Shown here piece by piece: positions 9,608 through 19,086 of a stretch of DNA of 64,000 nt. Made by a program: the position numbers and the translations under genes. The notes beneath the pieces were generated by a model. That model was not told the origin of the DNA, did not search any database, and saw nothing but the letters and a program-made list of their open reading frames with translations. The DNA comes from Salipiger pallidus (lineage in GTDB: Bacteria; Pseudomonadota; Alphaproteobacteria; Rhodobacterales; Rhodobacteraceae), in contig NZ_BMJV01000007.1 in NCBI RefSeq assembly GCF_014643635.1, positions 71,736-135,735 on the forward strand, written 5' to 3'. Every line of letters starts with the position of its first letter. The first letter of the stretch is position 1.

Positions 9608-10354
9608 ATGTTAAACGAGCGCACCGGCGTCCCCCCCCATGATTGCGAAGAGTGCCCCATTCGCCATCGTGCCGTCTGTGCCCGGTGCGAATCGGATGAG
9701 CTCGAACAGCTCGACGGAATCAAGTATTATCGCAAGTACGAGGCCGGCCAGACGGTCATCTGGTCGGGAGACCGCATGGATTTCGTCGGCTCGGTGGTGT
9801 CGGGGATCGCCTCCCTGACCCAGACCATGGAAGACGGGCGCACCCAGATGGTTGGCCTTCTGCTGCCATCGGATTTCGTCGGACGCCCGGGTCGCGCCAC
9901 CGCCGCCTATGACGTGGTGGCCACCACGGACATTGTCATGTGCTGCTTCCGCAAGGCACCCTTCGAGGAGATGATGGTGCGCACGCCGCATATCGCTCAG
10001 CGCCTGCTCGAGATGACGCTGGACGAGCTTGATGCCGCCCGCGAATGGATGCTGGTGTTGGGCCGCAAAACCGCGCGCGAGAAGATCGCGTCGCTGCTGT
10101 CGATCATCGCCCGCCGCGACGCATCGGTGAACGCCCGTCCTGACAAGAGCGAGATCGTTTTCGACCTGCCGCTGACCCGTGAGGCCATGGCCGACTACCT
10201 CGGGCTGACGCTGGAAACCGTAAGCCGGCAGATCTCGGCCTTGCGCAAGGACGGGGTGATCGCGCTCGAGGGCAAGCGTCATGTGACCGTCCCCGACATG
10301 ACCCGGCTTCTCGAGGAAGCTGGGGATGATGCGGATGGCGGCGTGTTCGCCTGA
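9608..10354 (+). CDS. fnrL: FnrL, oxygen-sensing Crp/Fnr-family regulator
   Basis: A 248-residue global regulator of microaerobic and anaerobic genes. Its N-terminal cysteine cluster (C13, C16, C24, C27) plus a cysteine pair in IVMCCFRKAPF provides candidate ligands for an oxygen-labile [4Fe-4S] cluster. A cyclic-nucleotide-binding-like beta roll (about residues 40-130) and a long dimerisation helix follow. The C-terminal HTH recognition helix LTLETVSRQISAL has the E-x2-S-R pattern that reads TTGAT half-sites. Matching boxes occur upstream of hemN/fnrL, usp/ccoN and ccoG, so the local regulon is visible in sequence. It is divergent from hemN. Confidence 0.96.
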   Translation: MLNERTGVPPHDCEECPIRHRAVCARCESDELEQLDGIKYYRKYEAGQTVIWSGDRMDFVGSVVSGIASLTQTMEDGRTQMVGLLLPSDFVGRPGRATAAYDVVATTDIVMCCFRKAPFEEMMVRTPHIAQRLLEMTLDELDAAREWMLVLGRKTAREKIASLLSIIARRDASVNARPDKSEIVFDLPLTREAMADYLGLTLETVSRQISALRKDGVIALEGKRHVTVPDMTRLLEEAGDDADGGVFA

Positions 10355-10542
10355 GGATCAGGTGACGTGATCGGCTGCGGCTCTGACCGCCGGGCCTTTT
10401 CCGTCCATGGCTTTTGATCGACCTGGTCGCTTGGCCACGCCCGGCTGTCTCCGCCCACGATCTTTGATCTTGGCCGATTCCGTGACCCAAAGGCTCGGGT
10501 CGTCAGGCAGGCCGAGGTCGGGGCGGTGAATTGCCCCTCAGA

Positions 10543-10890
10543 TCAGACCTCGAACACCGTTTCAAACCCGCCATAGATCATCCGCTTGCCATCGAAGGGC
10601 ATGGTCATTTGCTGCCAGCGCTCGTCGGTTTCCATTGAGGCCATGCAGGTGTCGGCAGTCGCCTTATCCGGCCACATCACCGAGGAAAACACCACCACCT
10701 CGCCCTCTTCGCGCTTCACCGCCATGGGGAAAGAGGTGACCTCGCCATCGGGCACGTCGGCCTGCCAGCCTTCGGTCATGCCAAGGGCTCCGTAATCCTT
10801 GAAGAGCGGCCAAGCAGCATTGGCGCTGTCGATATAGGCCTGCTTGTTGGCCACGGGCACCGGCGTCAGGAAACCGAAAACATAGCTCAT
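10543..10890 (-). CDS. DUF1428 family protein
   Basis: A small cytoplasmic protein of 115 residues belonging to the DUF1428 family (ferredoxin-like fold, function unknown). It starts MSYVFGFLTPVPVANKQAYI and contains VVVFSSVMWPDKATAD and a GKRMIYGGFETVFEV tail, all typical of the family. It is divergent from a MarR regulator with only 57 bases between starts. A palindrome lies in that gap, so MarR may control it. Confidence 0.88.
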   Translation of the reverse strand: MSYVFGFLTPVPVANKQAYIDSANAAWPLFKDYGALGMTEGWQADVPDGEVTSFPMAVKREEGEVVVFSSVMWPDKATADTCMASMETDERWQQMTMPFDGKRMIYGGFETVFEV

Positions 10891-10935
10891 CTCGAGTCCT
10901 TTCTAAGGATTGTTCCGTATCAGCGGGAATGATAA

Positions 10936-10947
10936 GTTGATATCAAC
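10936..10947. promoter_or_regulatory. Putative MarR operator
   Basis: GTTGATATCAAC is a perfect 12-base palindrome that ends directly before the marR ATG. It fits the TTG-centred dyads bound by MarR proteins and would cover the marR transcription start. No experimental support. Confidence 0.5.
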
Positions 10948-11409
10948 ATGAATCCGGAAACCGATCCAGACCTTTCTTTCGCGACCACGCTCGAGGTGAG
11001 GGACCGATGCCTCTGCCTGCAGGCGCAGCGCTCGGCCCGGGCGCTGGCGCGGCGGTTTGATGCGGTTCTGAAACCACTGGGGCTGACAAACGGGCAGTTC
11101 TCAATCCTGATGTCACTGAACCGGCCCGAGCCGCCACGGATCTCGGATCTTGCGCCCTTCCTGGCCATGGACCGCACCACGCTGACCGCCGCTTTCAAGG
11201 TATTGCAGCGGCGCGGCCTCGTGATTGCCGCCCCAGACCCCGACGATGGCCGCAACCGTCGGCTTGTGCTCAGCGATGAGGGGCGCGCCCTGCTGGTGCG
11301 CGCGGTGCCGCTGTGGCGGGCCGAGCATGACAGGCTGGATGCGGAGCTGGCGCAGATCGATCCGGCGGCGGTGCGCGCGGCGCTGGCGATCATCGGCAGC
11401 AGCGGCTGA
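10948..11409 (+). CDS. MarR-family transcriptional regulator
   Basis: A 153-residue winged-helix regulator. The HTH core is LTNGQFSILMSLNRPEPPRISDLAPFLAMDRTTLT-like (about residues 48-85), followed by the wing DPDDGRNRRLVLSDEGRALL, a MarR hallmark. The effector is unknown. No ribosome-binding site is seen because the palindrome GTTGATATCAAC abuts the ATG, so the mRNA may have almost no leader. It is divergent from the DUF1428 gene and convergent with the universal stress gene, with a shared hairpin terminator between. Confidence 0.9.
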   Translation: MNPETDPDLSFATTLEVRDRCLCLQAQRSARALARRFDAVLKPLGLTNGQFSILMSLNRPEPPRISDLAPFLAMDRTTLTAAFKVLQRRGLVIAAPDPDDGRNRRLVLSDEGRALLVRAVPLWRAEHDRLDAELAQIDPAAVRAALAIIGSSG

Positions 11410-11418
11410 CATGACAAA

Positions 11419-11443
11419 GGGGCGGCACCATCGGCACCGCCCC
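11419..11443. terminator. Hairpin terminator between marR and usp
   Basis: GGGGCGG...CCGCCCC with additional inner CC/GG pairing forms a strong stem. On the minus strand it is followed by TTTGT, so it best terminates usp. It lies between convergent genes. Confidence 0.65.
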
Positions 11444-11475
11444 TGACTGGCCGTCTCTCCTTTCGGCGCCCTGCC

Positions 11476-12309
11476 CTAGTGGGCGAGGAACACCGGCACC
11501 TCGGCCTGTTCCAACATGTTCCGCGTCGCGCCCCCGAGGATCGCCTCACGGAAGCGCGAATGCCCGTAGGCCCCCATCACCACCATGTCGGCATCCACAT
11601 CCTGCACGTGGCGGCGCAGCACGTCCGAAACCTGGGGCAGCGTCTTGGTCAGCACGTCCACCTCGGGCTTCACCCCGTGGCGGGCAAGGAACTGCGACAG
11701 CGCGCCGCCCGGGTCGGACCGGGTTGGCCCGTGCTGCGGCGGGTCGATCACCGCCACGTGGACATAATCCGCGCCCATGAGCAGGGGCATCGCCGCGCGG
11801 ACGGACCGCAGCGCCTCGTTGCTTTCGTTCCAGCCGATGACCACCCGCGACGGGCGGGGATTGACCGCTTCGGGGGCGATCAGCACCGGGCACTGCCCCT
11901 CGAAGAGCGCGCCTTCAGTCACAGGCTCAAGCTCAACGCAGTGTTCGGGGCCATAGGGGCGTGGCAGCACCACCATGTCCGTAAAGCGCGCCCGCGCGGC
12001 CACGTGACGGCCCACGTCCGCAAGCTGCGCCACGCCTTCCTCAAGCGCCCAGCGCACGTCGGTTTCGGCCAGGATCTTGCGTGAGACAGCGGCCAGCCCG
12101 GCGGCTTCGCTGGTGGCGCGGGCGATCGTTTCCTGCAGGATCATCGCGTCGGCGCCGGCGTAGTAATAGCCGGTCTGGGTGCGATCGACCCCGAAACAGA
12201 GCACATCAAGGTGCGCGTCCCAGGCCTTGGCCACCTCGGCCGCGCGAAGGATCGTGCCGCGGGCCTGCGCCTCGTCAGTCACGACCGTGAGTATCGTCTT
12301 GTAGCCCAT
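11476..12309 (-). CDS. Universal stress protein, two Usp domains
   Basis: A 277-residue tandem universal stress protein. The first half ([20 protein letters not shown]) is a degenerate Usp domain. The second ([20 protein letters not shown]) keeps the ATP-binding G-x2-G-x9-G pattern in [20 protein letters not shown] near the C-terminus. ATG 12309 was chosen because the first beta strand follows at once; the upstream extension is arginine-rich and unlike the family. It is divergent from ccoN across an FNR box at 12402, so co-induction at low oxygen is likely (inference). Confidence 0.9.
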   Translation of the reverse strand: MGYKTILTVVTDEAQARGTILRAAEVAKAWDAHLDVLCFGVDRTQTGYYYAGADAMILQETIARATSEAAGLAAVSRKILAETDVRWALEEGVAQLADVGRHVAARARFTDMVVLPRPYGPEHCVELEPVTEGALFEGQCPVLIAPEAVNPRPSRVVIGWNESNEALRSVRAAMPLLMGADYVHVAVIDPPQHGPTRSDPGGALSQFLARHGVKPEVDVLTKTLPQVSDVLRRHVQDVDADMVVMGAYGHSRFREAILGGATRNMLEQAEVPVFLAH

Positions 12310-12401
12310 GGCATGGCCTCCTCGGGTTGGTCTGCGCCGCCGGCCCATAGGGCCCGGCAATGCGTCTGCAATGACCATGAGGCAGTCGGGGTGTGAAAGC
12401 C

Positions 12402-12415
12402 TTGATGCAGATCAA
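12402..12415. promoter_or_regulatory. FNR/FnrL box upstream of ccoN and usp
   Basis: TTGATGCAGATCAA is a perfect match to TTGAT-N4-ATCAA. Its centre is 97 bases from the ccoN start; a class II site would give transcription start near 12450 and a leader of about 56 bases. It is about equally distant from usp on the other strand. Confidence 0.9.
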
Positions 12416-12505
12416 GGATCGCACTGCCGTGAACCATCATTAAGCGGTCAGTCAGAAAAGCGCTCGTGCGCGACGAATCGCGCGAGTCAGACGAAGGGAC
12501 GAAAT

Positions 12506-14119
<1,614 letters not shown>

Positions 14120-14133
14120 GGAGGGCCGCAGCA

Positions 14134-14931
14134 ATGGCAACCAACGACAAGAAGCCTCCGATGCCGGCATCGGCCACCGGACTTGGCGATCGCCCGAAGA
14201 AGCGCTCCTTCCTCGATCGTCACGCCATCCTCGAGAAGAACGTCACGCTTCTGGCCATCTTCGCCTTCCTCGTGGTGACCATCGGGGGGCTCGTGCAGAT
14301 CGTCCCGCTGTTCTACCTCGAGAACACCATTGAGGACGTGGAGGGCATGCGCCCCTACACGCCTCTCGAGCTGGCGGGGCGCGAGGTCTACATCCGCGAG
14401 GGCTGCTATGTCTGCCACAGCCAGATGATCCGGCCCATGCGCGACGAGGTGGAACGCTACGGCCACTACTCGCTGGCGGCGGAATCGCAGTACGATCACC
14501 CGTTCCAATGGGGGTCGAAGCGCACCGGGCCGGACCTTGCCCGCGTCGGTGGCCGCTATTCCGACGACTGGCACGTGGATCACCTGCGCAACCCGCAGTC
14601 CGTGGTGCCTGAATCGGTGATGCCCAAGTACGGCTTCCTCGAGACCGCCTATGTCGAGGGCGAGCATATCGAGGACCTGATGGCCACCCACCAGTTCGTC
14701 GGTGTGCCCTACACCGACGAGCAGATCGAGAACGGCCAGCGCGATTTCCTCGCCCAGGCCGATCCCGACAGCGATGGCTACGATGACCTCGTGGACCGCT
14801 ACGGCGAGGTCAACATCCGCAACTTCGACGGGCAGCCCGGGGTTTCCGAGGCCGACGCCCTGATTGCCTACCTGCAGATGCTCGGAACGCTGGTCGATTT
14901 CTCGACCTTCGAACCCGACGCAAGCCGCTGA
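14134..14931 (+). CDS. ccoO: Cytochrome cbb3 oxidase subunit II (monohaem cytochrome c)
   Basis: A 265-residue subunit with one N-terminal membrane anchor (about residues 38-60) and a periplasmic monohaem cytochrome domain. The haem site CYVCH is at residues 91-95, followed by [18 protein letters not shown], a CcoO signature. It passes electrons from CcoP to CcoN. The start follows AAGGAGGGCCGCAGCA, a strong ribosome-binding site, 14 bases after ccoN. Confidence 0.97.
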   Translation: MATNDKKPPMPASATGLGDRPKKRSFLDRHAILEKNVTLLAIFAFLVVTIGGLVQIVPLFYLENTIEDVEGMRPYTPLELAGREVYIREGCYVCHSQMIRPMRDEVERYGHYSLAAESQYDHPFQWGSKRTGPDLARVGGRYSDDWHVDHLRNPQSVVPESVMPKYGFLETAYVEGEHIEDLMATHQFVGVPYTDEQIENGQRDFLAQADPDSDGYDDLVDRYGEVNIRNFDGQPGVSEADALIAYLQMLGTLVDFSTFEPDASR

Positions 14932-14942
14932 GGAGTCCGGAC

Positions 14943-15122
14943 ATGGATCACTATTCCGCCCTTCGCCACTTCGCGGACAGCTGGGGACTGCTGGCAATGT
15001 TCGTGTTCTTCCTTGGGGTCATCGTCTGGGCCTTCCGCCCGGGCAGCCGCAAGGAACATCACAACGCCGCCACCATCCTGTTCCGCAACGAGGACAAACC
15101 CGCCCCGAGCGAGCAGGACTGA
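14943..15122 (+). CDS. ccoQ: Cytochrome cbb3 oxidase small subunit
   Basis: A 59-residue protein (MDHYSALRHFADSWGLL...) with one membrane helix at about residues 15-33 (GLLAMFVFFLGVIVWAFRPG) and a charged cytoplasmic tail ending in PAPSEQD. Size, topology and position between ccoO and ccoP identify it as CcoQ, which stabilises the complex and in Rhodobacter is linked to oxygen signalling. GAGGAGT precedes the ATG. Confidence 0.93.
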   Translation: MDHYSALRHFADSWGLLAMFVFFLGVIVWAFRPGSRKEHHNAATILFRNEDKPAPSEQD

Positions 15123-15134
15123 GGACCGAAGACA

Positions 15135-16022
15135 ATGAGCGACAACAAGCAAAAGAGAGACGATCTCGACTACGAGACGACCGGTCACTCCTGGGATGGG
15201 ATCGAGGAATACAACAAGCCCCTGCCCCGCTGGTGGCTGATCGTGTTCTACCTCTCCATCGTCTGGGGGATCGGCTATTCCATCGCCTACCCCGCATGGC
15301 CGGGCATCAAATCCGCCTCTGCAGGTCTGCTGGGCTGGTCGACCCGCGGCGACGTGGAACAAGCCATCGAGGATCACGCCGCAGAGCTGGCGCCGATCAA
15401 CGAACAGCTTGCCTCGGTCGAGCTGACGGCCATCTCGGACGATCCACAGCTGAGCACCTATGCCCAGAACGCGGGTGGTGCGATCTTCCGCACCTGGTGC
15501 GCGCAATGTCACGGATCGGGGGCTGCGGGGGCCAAGGGCTATCCCAACCTGCTCGACGACGACTGGCTCTGGGGCGGCACGATGGAGGACATCCACTACA
15601 CCGTTACCCATGGCATCCGGAACGAACAGGACGATGACGCCCGCTTCAGCCAGATGCCCTCTTTCGGGCGGGACGATCTGCTGGCCGATGAAGAAATCGA
15701 GCAGGTGGCCAACTTCGTCATGGACCTTTCGGGCCAGACCCCGCCCTCGCCGGACATGGTGGATGCCGGAGCCGAGGTCTTCGACATCAACTGTTCCTCC
15801 TGCCACGGTGAGGACGGCACCGGCGACCGCTTCCAGGGCGCGCCGAATCTGACGGACGCGATCTGGCTTTACGGTGGCAGCTATGACGCCATCCACGAAA
15901 GCGTCTGGAATGCCCGCTTCGGCGTGATGCCCCCCATGGGCGGCGCCGACCTGTCCGAGGCCGAGATCCGCGCCGTGGCCACCTATGTCCACGGGCTGGG
16001 CGGCGGCGAGGCGTCCGAGTAA
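15135..16022 (+). CDS. ccoP: Cytochrome cbb3 oxidase subunit III (dihaem cytochrome c)
   Basis: A 295-residue subunit with an N-terminal membrane anchor (about residues 32-52, WWLIVFYLSIVWGIGYSIAY) and two periplasmic haem domains with CAQCH at 122-126 and CSSCH at 220-224. It receives electrons from soluble or anchored cytochrome c. The motif YETTGHSWDGIEEYNKPLP near the start is typical of CcoP. It is the last gene of the ccoNOQP operon and is followed by a terminator. Confidence 0.97.
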   Translation: MSDNKQKRDDLDYETTGHSWDGIEEYNKPLPRWWLIVFYLSIVWGIGYSIAYPAWPGIKSASAGLLGWSTRGDVEQAIEDHAAELAPINEQLASVELTAISDDPQLSTYAQNAGGAIFRTWCAQCHGSGAAGAKGYPNLLDDDWLWGGTMEDIHYTVTHGIRNEQDDDARFSQMPSFGRDDLLADEEIEQVANFVMDLSGQTPPSPDMVDAGAEVFDINCSSCHGEDGTGDRFQGAPNLTDAIWLYGGSYDAIHESVWNARFGVMPPMGGADLSEAEIRAVATYVHGLGGGEASE

Positions 16023-16114
16023 CGGAACACCTTCGGGTTCCCGAGCCCGGAGGCCAGCGCCGGTGTCCGCAGCAGTTAGCGCGTTTCCAACGGGCACCGG
16101 CGCAAGAATTTCCA

Positions 16115-16150
16115 GAAGGGGCGCTTCCGAAAGGAGGCGCCCCTTTCCCT
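16115..16150 (+). terminator. Terminator after ccoP
   Basis: GAAGGGGCGC and GCGCCCCTTTC pair around a loop (TTCCGAAAGGAG) about 95 bases after the ccoP stop. The tail is short (TTTCCCTT). Confidence 0.7.
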
Positions 16151-16440
16151 TGGGCCAAAGGGCAGGACGTCATCGGACCGGCAAACCAAAGCGCCCTCAT
16201 CCCGAATAGCAAGGCGCATCCGGGAGCCGCTGGAACACGTGCGACCGACGGGTATAGCGCGGCACGCAAGTGCGGGATTTTACTGCGGGTGCAGATTGGT
16301 CGGTGAAGCGTTGGCGACCTGCCCTTCGGGACCGGGGCCTGTGGCGCCCCCAGCCCGACAAGCCTCCGCAGACCGTCTCAGGCAGTCTCCGGCGAGCGGT
16401 TGTTCCCCTGCCTAAGCCACCACGCTTTTTGCGGACAAGC
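16151..16440. other. Gap without recognisable gene
   Basis: About 290 bases between the ccoP terminator and a convergent hypothetical gene. Short open frames here are rich in Arg, Pro and Ser with no recognisable motif. I see no tRNA-like fold or palindrome. A non-coding RNA cannot be excluded. Confidence 0.5.
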
Positions 16441-16878
16441 TCAGCCCGCCAGATCCGCCAGGTTGGCATCAAGCAGCGCTTGCTGATCGATCGGTGTCAG
16501 CCCTTCGTCGAGAATGTCGCAGATCACCTCGAAGGTCGCGGCGGCCTCGCCATCAGACACGGTCTGCCATATCCGTTCAGACCCCGCGACCGCGACATCG
16601 AGCAGATCCCCACGAACGGCATCAAGATCGCTCTCCGGCAGATCGAGCGCGACGGTGACAGCGCCGATGCCCTGCCGGGGCAGGTTCTCTTCGTTCGCGT
16701 AGCGCTCGAAGTTGTCAAAGAATTCCTGCTGGATACCGGACGACACTGCGCGCGTCACGATTTCCAGGATGGGGCGCAACAGGGCCTTGGTCTGCTGGCT
16801 TCCTTCCACGGCCTCAAGCGCATCCAGCATCACGGTCTGGCCACGAAGGCTCGCGGGGAGGGTCAATTCAAGTCTCAC
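16441..16878 (-). CDS. Hypothetical acidic protein
   Basis: About 145 residues from GTG 16878, acidic and helix-rich (EAVEGSQQTKALLRPILEIV, RYANEENLPRQGIGAVTVAL, ATFEVICDILDEGLTPIDQQ). I do not recognise the family. The amino-acid pattern looks coding from the GTG onward. The 20 residues before it, from ATG 16938, are rich in Arg/His/Ser and look non-coding, so the start is uncertain. GGGAG lies 12 bases before the GTG. There is no signal peptide or membrane segment. It is divergent from map at 17131 and has no operon partner. Confidence 0.6.
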   Translation of the reverse strand: MRLELTLPASLRGQTVMLDALEAVEGSQQTKALLRPILEIVTRAVSSGIQQEFFDNFERYANEENLPRQGIGAVTVALDLPESDLDAVRGDLLDVAVAGSERIWQTVSDGEAAATFEVICDILDEGLTPIDQQALLDANLADLAG

Positions 16879-17130
16879 TCTGGCGAATATCTCCCGGCAA
16901 CGGTTGCTTTGATGCAACCTATCGTGACGCGAAGGCATGACAAGGTGAACCCGCTGTGCATCTTTTCGGCGCGCCCCGGTCCGACCCCGACGAAGGGCAC
17001 CTGCACGCCACGCAACCGAGGTCATCTCGGGGGCCGAGACGTCCGGCATCCCCGCTTCGGGCAACCCGGCGGCATCCCCCCGGGACTTCCCCACCGGCGC
17101 ATGCTACGAGGCCCCCGACAGGAGGCCTGC

Positions 17131-17880
17131 ATGACCATCACCCATGAAGACGAACTCGCAGCACTCAGAATCATCGGCCGGATCTGCGCCAACACCATGC
17201 AGGCCATGGCATCAGCCATCGTGCCCGGCATGACCACGCGCGAGCTTGACGACATCGGTCGCCGCCTGCTCGAGGCCGAGGGCGCGGTCTCGGCGCCTGA
17301 AAGCGTCTACGCTTTCCCGGGCGCCACCTGCATCAGCGTCAACGAGGAGGTCGCCCACGGCATCCCAGGCGATCGCATCATCAAGGCCGGAGACCTCGTG
17401 AACATCGACGTGTCTGCCTCCAGGGATGGATATTTTGCCGACACGGGCGCCAGCTTCCGGGTGGCTGATGTCCCTCGGATCCTGGAAAAGCTGTGCAAGG
17501 ACGGCAAGCGCGCCATGCAGGTCGGGATCGACCAAGTGGCCACCGACAAACCCATCGCCGGCATCGGCAACGCGATTGAGAAGTTTGCCACGCAGCGCGG
17601 CTATACCTTGATCCGGAACCTCGCCAGCCACGGGGTCGGCCATTCGCTGCACGAGTATCCCGAAGAGGTCGCCACCTGGGCCACGAAGGGCGACCGCCGC
17701 CGCATCACCAAGGGGCTTGTCCTGACGGTCGAGCCGTTCCTGTCGACCGGCGCGGTCTGGGCCGAGAACGGTGACGATCCTTGGACGCTCTACAGCGATC
17801 CCTGCGCGCCGGTCGTCCAGTATGAACACACGGTGGTGGCCACCGACAGCGGCGCAATCATCATCACGCTTCCCGGCTGA
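17131..17880 (+). CDS. map: Type I methionine aminopeptidase (second-copy type)
   Basis: A 249-residue metallopeptidase of the M24 family that removes initiator methionine. Metal ligands are visible in the expected order: Asp in VNIDVSASRDGYFADTGASF, His in NLASHGVGHSLHEYP, Glu in LTVEPFLS and Glu in QYEHTVV. It is flanked by regulators and unknowns rather than translation genes, and VNIDVSASRDG replaces the usual VNIDV-x-DG pattern, so it may be an accessory paralogue rather than the housekeeping copy (inference). ATG 17131 follows GGAGGCCTGC; an open frame continues far upstream but is not coding. Confidence 0.9.
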   Translation: MTITHEDELAALRIIGRICANTMQAMASAIVPGMTTRELDDIGRRLLEAEGAVSAPESVYAFPGATCISVNEEVAHGIPGDRIIKAGDLVNIDVSASRDGYFADTGASFRVADVPRILEKLCKDGKRAMQVGIDQVATDKPIAGIGNAIEKFATQRGYTLIRNLASHGVGHSLHEYPEEVATWATKGDRRRITKGLVLTVEPFLSTGAVWAENGDDPWTLYSDPCAPVVQYEHTVVATDSGAIIITLPG

Positions 17881-18022
17881 ACGGCCCCGAGCGCAGCCTC
17901 TCGTCCCGGCGCAGGCGCTCTTCGCGCAGCGCCTCCCGAGACGGCGCAGGCGGCGTCCAGCGATCCCGGGCGCGGTCTACCCTGCTGGCGGTCATGAAAG
18001 ATTTCGCAAAGATCCCAAGCAT
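17864..18022 (-). CDS. Small basic hypothetical protein
   Basis: 52 residues starting MLGIFAKSFMTASRVDRARD and then very rich in Arg, Glu and Pro. The start is supported by a strong ribosome-binding site (GAAAGGAGAACGCG before ATG 18022). The 3' end overlaps the map 3' end by 17 bases on the opposite strand. It is divergent from the LysR gene at 18119, so it could be that regulator's target. Family and function unknown. Confidence 0.55.
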   Translation of the reverse strand: MLGIFAKSFMTASRVDRARDRWTPPAPSREALREERLRRDERLRSGPFSREA

Positions 18023-18118
18023 CGCGTTCTCCTTTCGCTCTTTGATCTGTCTCACATATTGCGCCAAAGGCGATTTCGGGCCAGTCAGGAACCCTGACAC
18101 CATGTAAGTGAGACTTTC

Positions 18119-19006
18119 ATGAACTGGTCTACGCTACCGCCCCTCTCGGCCCTTCGGGCCTTTGCCGCCTACGCGCAGCACCGCTCGGTCGAAGAGGCGG
18201 GCGCGGCGCTCAATGTCAGCCATGCCGCCATCAGCCAGCAGATGCGCAATCTCGAGGCGCACATGGGCCTTGCCCTCCTCGACCGGCAGGGGCGGCGCAT
18301 GACACTCACCGCCGATGGCGAACGGCTGGCCGAGGCGCTGATCGATGGCTTCGGCCTCATCTCCCGCACCGCAGACGAGCTGACGGGCCGCGACGCCGAC
18401 CGACCCTTGGAAATTTCAGCCACGCCTGGCTTTGCCTCCACTTGGCTGATGCCCCGCCTGCCCGATTTCCGCGCCCGCCACCCCGAGCTCAACCTGATGA
18501 TCGACCCCTCGAGCCAGGTGCGCAGGCTCGAGCCGGGCGGGCTCGACGTGGCGATCCGCTACGGGGACGGCAACTGGCACGGGCTCGAAGCCGAACGGCT
18601 GTTCCTGTCGCCCATCGTGGTGGTCGCAGCGCCCGCGCTGGTGGGCGAGCGTCAGACCGTCAGCCCTGCCGACCTGCGCAGCCTGCCATGGCTGCAGGAG
18701 CTGGGCACCAACGAGGCCACCGACTGGTTCGCCGAGCACGGCATCGAACAGAACCGCGCTATCGGTCTTACCGCCCTGCCCGGCAACCTCATGGTCGAGG
18801 CCGCGCGGCTGGGGCAAGGCGTCATCGTCACCGCACGGCTTTTCGTCGAGGCGGACATCCGCGCCGGACGCCTTCGCCTGCTGTTCGAGGACGACCGAAA
18901 GAAAGGCTACTGGATGGTCACCCGCCCCGGCATCGCCCGGCCGCCGCTGCGCCAAATCACCGCTTGGCTGCGACGAGAAGCCGCGAAAGCTTCATCACAG
19001 ATGTGA
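18119..19006 (+). CDS. LysR-family transcriptional regulator (GcvA-like)
   Basis: 295 residues. The N-terminal HTH (ALRAFAAYAQHRSVEEAGAA, then NVSHAAISQQMRNLE) is followed by a LysR substrate-binding domain with the GcvA-like phrases ATPGFASTWLMPRLPDFRARH and LDVAIRYGDGNWHGLEAERL. The effector is unknown. It is divergent from a small basic gene (97 bases between starts), the usual arrangement for a LysR target. It ends 4 bases before the FNR box of ccoG. Confidence 0.92.
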   Translation: MNWSTLPPLSALRAFAAYAQHRSVEEAGAALNVSHAAISQQMRNLEAHMGLALLDRQGRRMTLTADGERLAEALIDGFGLISRTADELTGRDADRPLEISATPGFASTWLMPRLPDFRARHPELNLMIDPSSQVRRLEPGGLDVAIRYGDGNWHGLEAERLFLSPIVVVAAPALVGERQTVSPADLRSLPWLQELGTNEATDWFAEHGIEQNRAIGLTALPGNLMVEAARLGQGVIVTARLFVEADIRAGRLRLLFEDDRKKGYWMVTRPGIARPPLRQITAWLRREAAKASSQM

Positions 19007-19009
19007 GAA

Positions 19010-19023
19010 TTGATGCAGGTCAA
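19010..19023 (+). promoter_or_regulatory. FNR/FnrL box upstream of ccoG
   Basis: TTGATGCAGGTCAA matches the FNR consensus in 9 of 10 positions. Its centre is about 70 bases before the ccoG GTG; a class II site would start transcription near 19058, leaving a 29-base leader. Confidence 0.82.
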
Positions 19024-19086
19024 AGCCGGCAGGCGGCGACAGGGCCAAAAGGGCCGAAGCCAAGCACGCAAGCCGGAGCCTTTCCC

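Noticed and set aside
16270-17130. The in-frame extension upstream of map that would make a 536-residue fusion
   Set aside because: The extension is antisense to another gene and has no domain. ATG 17131 has a good ribosome-binding site and gives a normal-length enzyme.
18442-19086. The in-frame extension upstream of ccoG
   Set aside because: It runs through the LysR coding sequence in another frame and across the FNR box. GTG 19087 has GGAG 8 bases upstream.
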